A model generated the notes under the pieces. It did not search any database. It worked only from the letters and a program-made list of their open reading frames with translations, and was not told the DNA's origin. The position numbers and the translations under genes were made by a program. From contig NZ_CP093313.1 in assembly GCF_025264625.1 (NCBI RefSeq), forward strand, positions 4,030,001 to 4,094,000: DNA of 64,000 nt, in the 5' to 3' direction. Positions 1 through 6,143 of the stretch are shown here, piece after piece; the first letter of the stretch is position 1; every line of letters starts with the position of its first letter. Source of the DNA: Occallatibacter riparius (GTDB lineage Bacteria; Acidobacteriota; Terriglobia; Terriglobales; Acidobacteriaceae).

Positions 1-180
1 GGCTCTGGCGAACTCGTCTTCGAGGAAACCAGCGATGCCGCGGTAGACGAGCGCTTTGCCGAGTGGACCGGGCAGGGAACTGTAGTCGCCCAGAAGCCCA
101 CGCGCATGAGCTTCGGGTACACCTTCGTTGCGCTTGATCCGGACGGCAACCGGCTCCGTGTCTACAAGCTCGCGCAATGA
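1..180 (+). CDS. VOC-family (glyoxalase-like) protein, 3' fragment
   Basis: The first 59 codons of the window read open in frame 1 and stop at the TGA at 178-180; the 5' part lies outside the window. The visible C-terminal strand pattern FGYTFVALDPDGNRLRVY is typical of the last beta-alpha-beta-beta-beta module of vicinal oxygen chelate proteins (glyoxalase/bleomycin-resistance fold), where the D-P-D-G-N turn precedes a strand that carries a metal-binding Glu in many members. The Glu position reads Arg here, so metal binding at that site is not evident. Function cannot be assigned further from this fragment. Confidence 0.7.
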   Translation, partial: GSGELVFEETSDAAVDERFAEWTGQGTVVAQKPTRMSFGYTFVALDPDGNRLRVYKLAQ

Positions 181-263
181 CCCAAAAGGGGTACGGCCCT
201 GATCCGTTTCAGCGCCGTACTTTCAATAATTTAATTGACTCCGGATCGGTTTGGGATTAGCTT

Positions 264-578
264 GTGGAAAACCCAGAGTTTGGCGTTGTTTACTCCCCCA
301 AACGACTCCGAGGTGTAGTTGTGTGTTGTCCAAAATGCGATTCTGAAGCCCTTGCTACCGTCCCGGCCGAAATCCGCCTTTACAGGAACGGCCCCCGCAC
401 CCTCAGCCACCCACCCATGTCGCCGTCGCCTGACATTGTTGTCTGCCTCGACTGCGGCTGGAGCGAATTCTCTATCCCGAAAAGTTGGCTCTCCGCCGGA
501 TGGCTCAGTTCATTGCGGCCAGAGCCGCCAGCCCTGCCGGCACCGATCCCGTTCCCAGCAGTAGCGCGCTCCGCCTGA
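264..578 (+). CDS. small zinc-ribbon hypothetical protein
   Basis: A 104-residue product starting at GTG 264. It has two CxxC pairs, CPKC at residues 22-25 and CLDC at 61-64, spaced as in a zinc ribbon; the second is followed by GWSEFSIP. The C-terminal 25 residues are Pro/Ala-rich and probably disordered. I do not recognise a named family. Small proteins of this layout are common in Acidobacteria, but no function is known to me. An intrinsic terminator hairpin follows 16 nt after the stop, which supports a real transcription unit. The GTG start has no clear Shine-Dalgarno sequence, so the start is uncertain. Confidence 0.5.
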   Translation: MENPEFGVVYSPKRLRGVVVCCPKCDSEALATVPAEIRLYRNGPRTLSHPPMSPSPDIVVCLDCGWSEFSIPKSWLSAGWLSSLRPEPPALPAPIPFPAVARSA

Positions 579-594
579 CTCGCGACAAAACAAA

Positions 595-622
595 AAGGCC
601 CTCAGCTGAAGCTGAGGGCCTT
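595..622. terminator. bidirectional intrinsic terminator hairpin
   Basis: A perfect 12-bp stem, AAGGCCCTCAGC with GCTGAGGGCCTT, closes a TGAA loop. An A-run lies on its left, giving a T-run when read on the minus strand. It ends the zinc-ribbon transcript. A near-copy occurs at 1584-1611. Confidence 0.75.
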
Positions 623-725
623 TGAAGTTCAGCACTGGTGCACACGCATAACGAATCGGTGCGTGCCGCCTTGCAAATGTGCGCCTGCTGTGACATTCTC
701 CTCCCGATTCCCTCAAAGGAGAATG

Positions 726-1580
726 ATGGAAGCGAAGCAGAAGTTCCGCGCCGCACAGGTGTCCCTTTGTGTTGTTCTCACAGCGTTCGCGGACTGTCCG
801 CTGCTCGGCCAGCAGCCCTCGCCGTCCTCCGATTCGGCGGCTACGAGCGCGCAGGATGACCCGCTCGTCGGCCTGAGTCCCGAGAATCGCGCTCTCTTCG
901 ATACGCTTCGCAAAGCGGCTCAACAGGGCGACGAGGCAAGTACACTGGCATCCGGCAAGAAGCTCCTGCCGGCCCTGACACCGGGCACTCGGCTATGCAA
1001 CTTTGTCACCGGGCTCACCGCAGGTTCAGCGGTTGAGACGGGGGATACCGACTATGCCCTGACTCTTCTAAAGCCGCTCACCGAGGCAAACCCCGACGAC
1101 TGGCGTTCGGCCTCTCTTCTGGCGCGAGCTTATGCGGAAAGCGGTGACAAGACGTCCCGCGACAGGCAGGTGGCTCATGTGATCGAGCTGCACAAGAAGA
1201 GCGCGGATCCAGACTTCGCAAAGCTGCATGTTTTCCCGATACAGAAGGTCGCGCTCCACTCCGGGTATGCCGTGTTTCTCTATCCGTTTGAGCCGTTGAA
1301 GCCGTACAACACGTATCTGCTGGCTCTGGTCTACTCGAAGGAAGACAAGCTGGATTATCGCCTTGAACTTGGTAGCGAGGACGCGGACCAGGCGTTTTTC
1401 AAGGCGAAGCATCCGGGCGAGAGGCGTTTCTCGATCGACTCATACAGGAGAGATGCCGGCAACGAGAACGGGCCGGAATCACAGGCTCTGCATGGGTTCA
1501 TCGATGGGGTGTTCAACTACGACACTATGCGCGACCGCATGGTGCAAGCCGCGAACGATGTGAAACCGTCAGGCAAATAG
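726..1580 (+). CDS. secreted TPR-like hypothetical protein
   Basis: The product is 284 residues. I chose ATG 726 rather than ATG 723 or earlier starts because AAAGGAG lies 4-5 nt upstream and the product then begins with a Sec-type signal peptide (basic MEAKQK, a hydrophobic stretch, a cut near GQQ). The mature N-terminus is Ser/Asp-rich. Residues of about 60-170 form helical pairs of TPR character (ALTLLKPLTEANPDDWRSA, then LLARAYAESGDK). The C-terminal third is a beta-rich domain without recognisable motifs, ending in a Tyr/Phe-rich stretch. It is probably periplasmic. The gene stands alone between two nearly identical hairpins. No catalytic motif is visible and no function is proposed. Confidence 0.65.
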   Translation: MEAKQKFRAAQVSLCVVLTAFADCPLLGQQPSPSSDSAATSAQDDPLVGLSPENRALFDTLRKAAQQGDEASTLASGKKLLPALTPGTRLCNFVTGLTAGSAVETGDTDYALTLLKPLTEANPDDWRSASLLARAYAESGDKTSRDRQVAHVIELHKKSADPDFAKLHVFPIQKVALHSGYAVFLYPFEPLKPYNTYLLALVYSKEDKLDYRLELGSEDADQAFFKAKHPGERRFSIDSYRRDAGNENGPESQALHGFIDGVFNYDTMRDRMVQAANDVKPSGK

Positions 1581-1583
1581 CAA

Positions 1584-1611
1584 AAGGCCCCCAGCCGAAG
1601 CTGAGGGCCTT
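1584..1611. terminator. intrinsic terminator between convergent genes
   Basis: The hairpin AAGGCCCCCAGC / GCTGAGGGCCTT has a CGAA loop and one C-A mismatch. It has an A-run on the left, so it reads as a good terminator for groL on the minus strand and also closes the convergent gene ending at 1580. The stem is almost the same as the hairpin at 595-622. Confidence 0.7.
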
Positions 1612-1665
1612 GATGTTTGGGTGAGGCTTTGGCGCCGAAGGCGCAGTTGGCCGCACCGCAGGTGC

Positions 1666-3336
1666 TTAGTACATGCCGTCCATGCCGCCGCCGTGGCCGC
1701 CGGCCGGAGCAGCCGACTTCGGCTCGGGCAGCTCAACCACCAGAGCTTCGGTGGTCAGCAGCAGTCCGGCGATCGAAGCCGCGTTCTGCAGAGCGGTGCG
1801 GGTCACCTTGGTCGGATCGATAACGCCCGACTTCACCAGGTCTTCGAACTGGCCGGTGGCCGCGTTGTAGCCGTGGTGGGCGTCCTTCGACTCCAGCACC
1901 TTGGCGACAACCACAGCACCCTCTTCGCCGGCGTTTGCGACGATCTGGCGCAGGGGCTCTTCGAGCGAGCGGAGCACGATCTGTGCACCGATCTTCTCAT
2001 CGCCCGTGAGGGTGTCAATAAGCTTCTTCACAGCCGGGATGGTGCGGACCAGGGCCACGCCGCCGCCGGGGACAATGCCTTCCTCGACAGCCGCACGGGT
2101 GGCGTGCAGTGCATCTTCCACGCGAGCCTTCTTCTCCTTCAGCTCGGTCTCAGTTGCAGCTCCAACCTTGATGATGGCAACGCCGCCCACGAGCTTGGCG
2201 AGGCGCTCCTGCAGCTTTTCCTTGTCGTAGTCGGAGGTGGTCTTCTCGATCTGCGAGCGGATTTCCTTCACGCGGCCGTCGATGTCGGCAGCCTTGCCGG
2301 CGCCGTCCACGATCGTCGTGTTGTCCTTGTCGATGGTCACGCGCTTCGCACGGCCCAGGTCCTCGAGCTTCACGCCTTCCAGCTTGATGCCCAGGTCCTC
2401 AGTGATGGCCTTGCCGCCGGTGAGGATCGCGATGTCGCCGAGGATCGCCTTGCGGCGGTCGCCGAAGCCAGGAGCCTTCACAGCAGCAACATTCAGCGTG
2501 CCACGCAGCTTGTTGACGACGAGCGTAGCGAGTGCTTCGCCTTCCACGTCCTCAGCGATAATCAGGAGCGGCTTGCCGCCACGGGCAACCTGTTCCAGCA
2601 GGGGCAGCAGATCCTTCATCGCGCTGATCTTCTTCTCGTAGATCAGGATGTACGGATCGTCGAGAACAGCCTCGAGGCGCTCCGCATCGGTCACGAAGTA
2701 GGGGCTCAGGTAGCCGCGGTCGAACTGCATGCCGTCCACGGTTTCGAGGCCGGTGTGCATGGTCTTCGACTCTTCGATGGTGATGACGCCGTCCTTGCCC
2801 ACAACCTTCACCGCGTGCGCAATAATCTCGCCGATCTCAGCATCGCCGTTGGCCGAGATGGTGCCAACCTGCGCAACCGAACCCTCGTCAACCGGCTTCG
2901 ACAACTCGCCGAGCGCGCCGTGGTTGATGAACTTGCCTTCCTTGTCGCGGCTGCCCACGATGGTGGACACAGCCTTGTCGATGCCGCGCTTCAGCGCCGT
3001 CGGGTTCGCGCCTGCAGCCACCGTCTTCACGCCTTCGCGGAAGATGGCCTGAGCCAGAACCGTCGCAGTGGTGGTGCCGTCGCCGGCGACATCCGAGGTC
3101 TTCGAAGCGACTTCCTTTACGAGCTGCGCGCCGACGTTCTCGAGGGCGTCCTTCAGCTCGATCTCCTTGGCCACCGTCACGCCGTCCTTGGTGATGGTGG
3201 GCGAGCCAAACTTCTTCTCAATTACGACATTGCGGCCCTTGGGGCCGAGCGTTGCCTTCACGGCATCCGCGAGCGTGTTCACGCCGCGCAAAATCGCCTG
3301 GCGGGAATCCTCACCGTGCAGAATCTGCTTTGCCAT
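1666..3336 (-). CDS. groL: chaperonin GroEL (60 kDa)
   Basis: The product is 556 residues, normal for the family. GroEL forms the ATP-driven double-ring folding chamber in the cytoplasm with GroES as lid. Visible signatures are the N-terminal MAKQILHGEDSRQAILRG, the nucleotide-binding GDGTTT at residues 85-90, the apical domain around residues 190-370, and the equatorial return with AAVEEGIVPGGGVAL. The C-terminus is Gly/Met-rich but ends GGMDGMY rather than in a long GGM tail. The ATG is preceded by AGGAG at a good distance. The gene lies 153 nt downstream of groES in the same direction, the usual groESL order, and is controlled by the CIRCE operator upstream of groES. The groES-groEL gap is filled by a heptamer-repeat hairpin. 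Confidence 0.98.
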   Translation of the reverse strand: MAKQILHGEDSRQAILRGVNTLADAVKATLGPKGRNVVIEKKFGSPTITKDGVTVAKEIELKDALENVGAQLVKEVASKTSDVAGDGTTTATVLAQAIFREGVKTVAAGANPTALKRGIDKAVSTIVGSRDKEGKFINHGALGELSKPVDEGSVAQVGTISANGDAEIGEIIAHAVKVVGKDGVITIEESKTMHTGLETVDGMQFDRGYLSPYFVTDAERLEAVLDDPYILIYEKKISAMKDLLPLLEQVARGGKPLLIIAEDVEGEALATLVVNKLRGTLNVAAVKAPGFGDRRKAILGDIAILTGGKAITEDLGIKLEGVKLEDLGRAKRVTIDKDNTTIVDGAGKAADIDGRVKEIRSQIEKTTSDYDKEKLQERLAKLVGGVAIIKVGAATETELKEKKARVEDALHATRAAVEEGIVPGGGVALVRTIPAVKKLIDTLTGDEKIGAQIVLRSLEEPLRQIVANAGEEGAVVVAKVLESKDAHHGYNAATGQFEDLVKSGVIDPTKVTRTALQNAASIAGLLLTTEALVVELPEPKSAAPAGGHGGGMDGMY

Positions 3337-3351
3337 TGCTCTCTCCTAAAA

Positions 3352-3470
3352 CAGTGATCAGTGTTCAGTGAACAGTGATCAGTGATTCAATCTCTCAATC
3401 AGCTTTGGCCAGGATTCGAGGTCCAAGGTGGCGATGCTTCTGACCACTGACCACTGATCACTGACCACTG
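3352..3470. repeat. heptamer-phased inverted repeat between groES and groEL
   Basis: Five 7-mers starting at 3352 (CAGTGAT, CAGTGTT, CAGTGAA, CAGTGAT, CAGTGAT) face four 7-mers starting at 3440 (CTGACCA, CTGACCA, CTGATCA, CTGACCA) plus CTG, across a unique core of about 50 nt. The arms are inverted: CAGTGATCAG at 3373-3382 pairs perfectly with CTGATCACTG at 3454-3463. It therefore forms a stem-loop inside the groES-groEL mRNA. Confidence 0.8.
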
Positions 3471-3489
3471 CGAGAACGCGCGAAGCGCG

Positions 3490-3798
3490 CTAGCGCTTGA
3501 CGATGCCGAGGACTTCTTCCTCGCGCATGATCAGGAACTCTTCGCCGTCAATCTTGATTTCGGTGCCGGAGTACTTGCCGAACAGCACACGATCCCCCGC
3601 CTTCACATCAAGCGGGAAAACCTTGCCTTCGTCGTTGCTCTTGCCCTTGCCCACGGAGATTACTTCGCCTTCCTGCGGCTTCTCCTTGGCGCTGTCAGGG
3701 ATGATGATTCCGCCACGGATGGTTTCGCCCTCTTCAAGACGGCGAACCAGAATGCGATCGTGGAGCGGGGTGAAGGTGGTCGTAACTGTTGCTGCCAT
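3490..3798 (-). CDS. groES: co-chaperonin GroES (10 kDa)
   Basis: The product is 102 residues, the usual length. It is the heptameric lid of the GroEL chamber. The family signature FTPLHDRILVRRLEEGE appears at the N-terminus, the mobile loop region (GGIIIPDSAKEKPQEGEV) follows, and KAGDRVLFGKYSGTEIKIDGEEFLIMREEEVLGIV closes the barrel (given here in description only as the typical C-terminal half). GGAG lies 10 nt before the ATG. It is the first gene of the groES-groL operon, with a leader of about 170 nt carrying the promoter and CIRCE. Confidence 0.97.
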   Translation of the reverse strand: MAATVTTTFTPLHDRILVRRLEEGETIRGGIIIPDSAKEKPQEGEVISVGKGKSNDEGKVFPLDVKAGDRVLFGKYSGTEIKIDGEEFLIMREEEVLGIVKR

Positions 3799-3943
3799 TG
3801 CTTCGCTTCTCCTTCACACGCGATCGGCTCTACCTGCTGCCCGGTCGCGGAGTTTAAAATGGGATTTACTGCTGAACTCTGCGAACGCAACACGCTTCAG
3901 CGTGGCCAGGCGACCCGAAAGAAGCAGTCAGCCCGGGAGTCTG

Positions 3944-3970
3944 CTAGCACTCTTGCCTTCCAATTGCTAA
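3944..3970 (-). promoter_or_regulatory. CIRCE operator (HrcA binding site)
   Basis: CTAGCACTC (3944-3952), a 9-nt spacer, then AATTGCTAA (3962-3970). Against the consensus TTAGCACTC-N9-GAGTGCTAA this matches 8/9 and 7/9 with the exact 9-nt spacer. It starts at the -10 box of the groES promoter, where HrcA binding would block RNA polymerase. hrcA itself is not in the window. Confidence 0.88.
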
Positions 3971-3998
3971 CATAGGCAACCCCGCGGACTCTTGTCAA
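3969..3998 (-). promoter_or_regulatory. sigma70-type promoter of groES-groL
   Basis: Read on the minus strand: a perfect -35 TTGACA (complement of 3993-3998), an 18-nt spacer, and a -10 TATGTT (complement of 3969-3974). The -10 runs directly into the CIRCE element, the standard layout of HrcA-controlled heat-shock operons. Confidence 0.8.
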
Positions 3999-4069
3999 GC
4001 CCCTTTGGGAGAATGTGAGTGAGATTCACTCATCTTTCATGACCCTGTAAGACTTTGGAGGTCCCGCTC

Positions 4070-4621
4070 TTGAAACTCGCTGCCGTCTTTGAAGGATGGG
4101 AAGGCTATCAACAGAGCCTCGAACACGCTATTAGCCCATTGAGCCCGGCTCAACTAGACTGGCGGCCGGCGCACCATCTTCGCTCTCTGGGCGAGGTGAT
4201 CCGGCATATTGCTCTGGGCCGCATCACCTGGCTTGCCCGCATGCAGCCGCCTGAAATCGAGGTCGTAAGCTCCCAGGTCTCGCGCTGGCAGCAGGATGGC
4301 GACGGAGAGCAGCATGTGGACGAAACCGCTGTCCCCTCCGACAGCCCCGAAGTTCTGTCCCACTGGCTTGCGCTCTCCTGGCGGCCCATCCAGGCGTCTC
4401 TCGCCACCTGGTCCGTCGACGACCTCTTCCAGACCTATCCGCACCGATTCGACGGCAAGGTGTACTCCATATCGCGCCAGTGGACCCTCTGGCGTATCCT
4501 CTCGCATGACCATCATCACGGCGGCCAGATCGCTACGATGCTGGCTATCCAGGGCATCTCAGCCCACGAACTGCGCGCCCTGGGCGGCCACATCGTCGCC
4601 CCGCCCCTAGCAACGGAATAG
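4070..4621 (+). CDS. DinB-family (YfiT-like) metal-binding protein
   Basis: The product is 183 residues from TTG 4070, chosen because GGAGG (4057-4061) is 8 nt upstream; the in-frame TTG at 4055 overlaps this ribosome binding site. The fold is the four-helix DinB/YfiT bundle: an N-terminal LEHAISPLSPAQLDWRP segment, a first His in VIRHIALGRITWL, and the C-terminal His cluster in LSHDHHHGGQIATML, which supply the usual metal ligands. Members include thiol-transferases and damage-inducible proteins of unknown substrate. The gene is transcribed away from groES and begins inside its far upstream region. The biochemical role is not predictable. Confidence 0.8.
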   Translation: MKLAAVFEGWEGYQQSLEHAISPLSPAQLDWRPAHHLRSLGEVIRHIALGRITWLARMQPPEIEVVSSQVSRWQQDGDGEQHVDETAVPSDSPEVLSHWLALSWRPIQASLATWSVDDLFQTYPHRFDGKVYSISRQWTLWRILSHDHHHGGQIATMLAIQGISAHELRALGGHIVAPPLATE

Positions 4622-4738
4622 CGGAGCCGCCTGACCGTCGAATCGCAGATCACTCGACCAGTTGATCACCCGATCGCTTGGCCAGCCGCTCCCCGTCCGC
4701 CTCGCCCGCCGTCCAACACAACAGGTACAATAACTCCC

Positions 4739-5206
4739 ATGCATCGCCGTAATTTTCTGTCCTCAGTCGTGCTCCTGGCTGTCTTCGGCTTGGTTTTCGG
4801 AACCTTCTCCTCCTCTGCCCAGGACAGCAAGCGTGGCCGCAAATACAAGGCGCCCCCGCCGACCTCCAAGATCGAAGTGACCGTGCTGAAGGACGCTAAC
4901 GGCAAACCCATCGAGAACGCCGCCGTCATCTTCCACACCCTCAACGATCCCGGGAACATGGAGCTCAAATCGAACGAGGACGGCAAGGCCACCATCGACG
5001 TGCTCCCCATCGGCGAAACGGTTCGTCTCCAGATCATCGCCAAGGGCTTCCAGACCTACGGTCAGGACTACAAGATCGAGAAGGATCAGATGGCCATCGA
5101 GATCCGCATGAAGCGCCCCGGCGAGCAGTACTCCATTTATAAGGACCACGCCGGCGACAAGAAGGACGACGCCGACAAGCCGGCCGAGAGCTCCAAGCCG
5201 CAGTAA
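4739..5206 (+). CDS. secreted carboxypeptidase-regulatory-like domain protein
   Basis: The product is 155 residues. The signal peptide RRNFLSSVVLLAVFGLVFG is followed by a short basic linker and one CarboxypepD_reg-like beta-sandwich (about residues 40-125: IEVTVLKDANGKPIENAAV, then KATIDVLPIGETVRLQI and GFQTYGQDY). The tail is highly charged (DKKDDADKPAESS) and probably disordered. Acidobacteria use such domains in secreted and TonB-receptor proteins, where they fold like transthyretin; an enzymatic role is unlikely. It is probably periplasmic or surface-exposed. The stop codon is followed immediately by a heptamer-repeat array. Confidence 0.7.
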   Translation: MHRRNFLSSVVLLAVFGLVFGTFSSSAQDSKRGRKYKAPPPTSKIEVTVLKDANGKPIENAAVIFHTLNDPGNMELKSNEDGKATIDVLPIGETVRLQIIAKGFQTYGQDYKIEKDQMAIEIRMKRPGEQYSIYKDHAGDKKDDADKPAESSKPQ

Positions 5207-5334
5207 AAGTTCCCAGTTCGTAGTTCGCAGTTCACAGATTTTGGCGCACAGCCGCAGCCGTTCGCGTTCCCTTTACGTGACTGACAACTGAAAGCTGACG
5301 ACTATGAACTACGAACTGCGAACTGCGAACTCGC
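5207..5334. repeat. heptamer-phased inverted repeat overlapping an SDR start
   Basis: The left arm begins right after the previous stop: AAAGTTC, CAGTTCG, TAGTTCG, CAGTTCA. The right arm runs 5279-5334 as eight 7-mers: GACTGAC, AACTGAA, AGCTGAC, GACTATG, AACTACG, AACTGCG twice, AACTCGC. CAGTTCG and CGAACTG are reverse complements, so the arms can pair across a core of about 40 nt. The right arm contains the ATG of the SDR gene. Confidence 0.8.
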
Positions 5335-6053
5335 TCTTGGGAAAGTCCGCTCTCGTCACCGGAGGTGCCAAGCGCATCGGCCGAGCCATTGCGCTGGCAC
5401 TCGCCGGCGCCGGCGCTGACGTCACCATCACCTTCCGCGGTTCCGGCGATGAAGCCGTTGAGACCGTCGATGCAATCGAGCAGCTTGGCCGTCGCGGGTT
5501 CGCCTTGGAATGCAACGTGCGCTCCCAACAGTCGGTCCGCCACGCCGTCGCCTCTACCGTCGCAGAGCACGGCCGCCTCGACATCCTTGTCAACAACGCG
5601 GCCATCTTCGAGTCAGCCGATCTCGACCAGATCACGCTCGAGCAATGGGACGCGATCTTCGAAACCAACACCCGCGGCCCGTTCCTTTTCGCGCGCGAAG
5701 CCATCCCGCACCTGCGCGCGACGCGCGGCCGCATCATCAACATGGGCTCCCTCGGCGGACTACATCCATGGGCTGATCACGGGCACTATTGCTCATCAAA
5801 AGCTGCCGTGCACATGCTGACCAAGTGCATGGCAAAGGCCTTCGGACCCGAGGTCGCCGTGAACGCCGTCGCCCCGGGCTGGATCGACATGGACGCTGAG
5901 CCCACCGAGCAAACCAGGCGCATGGTCACGAAAACCCCGCTCCGCCGCACCGGAACGCCCCAGGACATCGCCGCAGCGGTCCTCTACTTCGCTTCGAGCG
6001 CCAGCTTCATCACCGGCCAGATCATGCCTGTCGACGGCGGCCTCGGTCTCTGA
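5304..6053 (+). CDS. short-chain dehydrogenase/reductase (FabG/pteridine-reductase-like)
   Basis: The product is 249 residues, a classical SDR. It has the Rossmann motif TGGAKRIG near residue 20, NNAAIF for the NNAG position, an active-site Ser in NMGSLGG, Tyr-x-x-x-Lys in YCSSKAAVHM, and the C-terminal PVDGGLGL. It reduces a carbonyl with NAD(P)H in the cytoplasm. TGGAKRIG resembles pteridine reductases as much as FabG, so the substrate is open. The first dozen residues (MNYELRTANSLL) are encoded by a heptamer repeat. The real start may instead be the in-frame TTG at 5337 just before GKSALVTGG. Neither has a good ribosome binding site. Confidence 0.85.
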   Translation: MNYELRTANSLLGKSALVTGGAKRIGRAIALALAGAGADVTITFRGSGDEAVETVDAIEQLGRRGFALECNVRSQQSVRHAVASTVAEHGRLDILVNNAAIFESADLDQITLEQWDAIFETNTRGPFLFAREAIPHLRATRGRIINMGSLGGLHPWADHGHYCSSKAAVHMLTKCMAKAFGPEVAVNAVAPGWIDMDAEPTEQTRRMVTKTPLRRTGTPQDIAAAVLYFASSASFITGQIMPVDGGLGL

Positions 6054-6077
6054 ATCCCGTCCCTACTCCAAATGAAA

Positions 6078-6107
6078 ACCCGGAGAAGCATTGCTGCCTC
6101 TCCGGGT
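6078..6107. terminator. intrinsic terminator hairpin after the SDR gene
   Basis: The 9-bp stem ACCCGGAGA (6078-6086) / TCTCCGGGT (6099-6107) has a 12-nt loop that can extend the stem. It lies between convergent genes ending at 6053 and 6144. The A-run on its left (GAAAA) favours termination of the minus-strand gene too. Confidence 0.65.
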
Positions 6108-6143
6108 CCGACAAATGTGTTGCTTGAACGAAACGCAACCGCT

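Noticed and set aside
1621..3357. A 578-codon open frame antisense to groEL
   Set aside because: The GroEL frame has full family identity. The antisense frame has no recognisable domain and arises from codon bias in a GC-rich gene.
3352..3470. Heptamer arrays considered as a CRISPR array
   Set aside because: Units are 7 nt long and adjacent, without unique spacers of 30-40 nt, and no cas gene is in the window.
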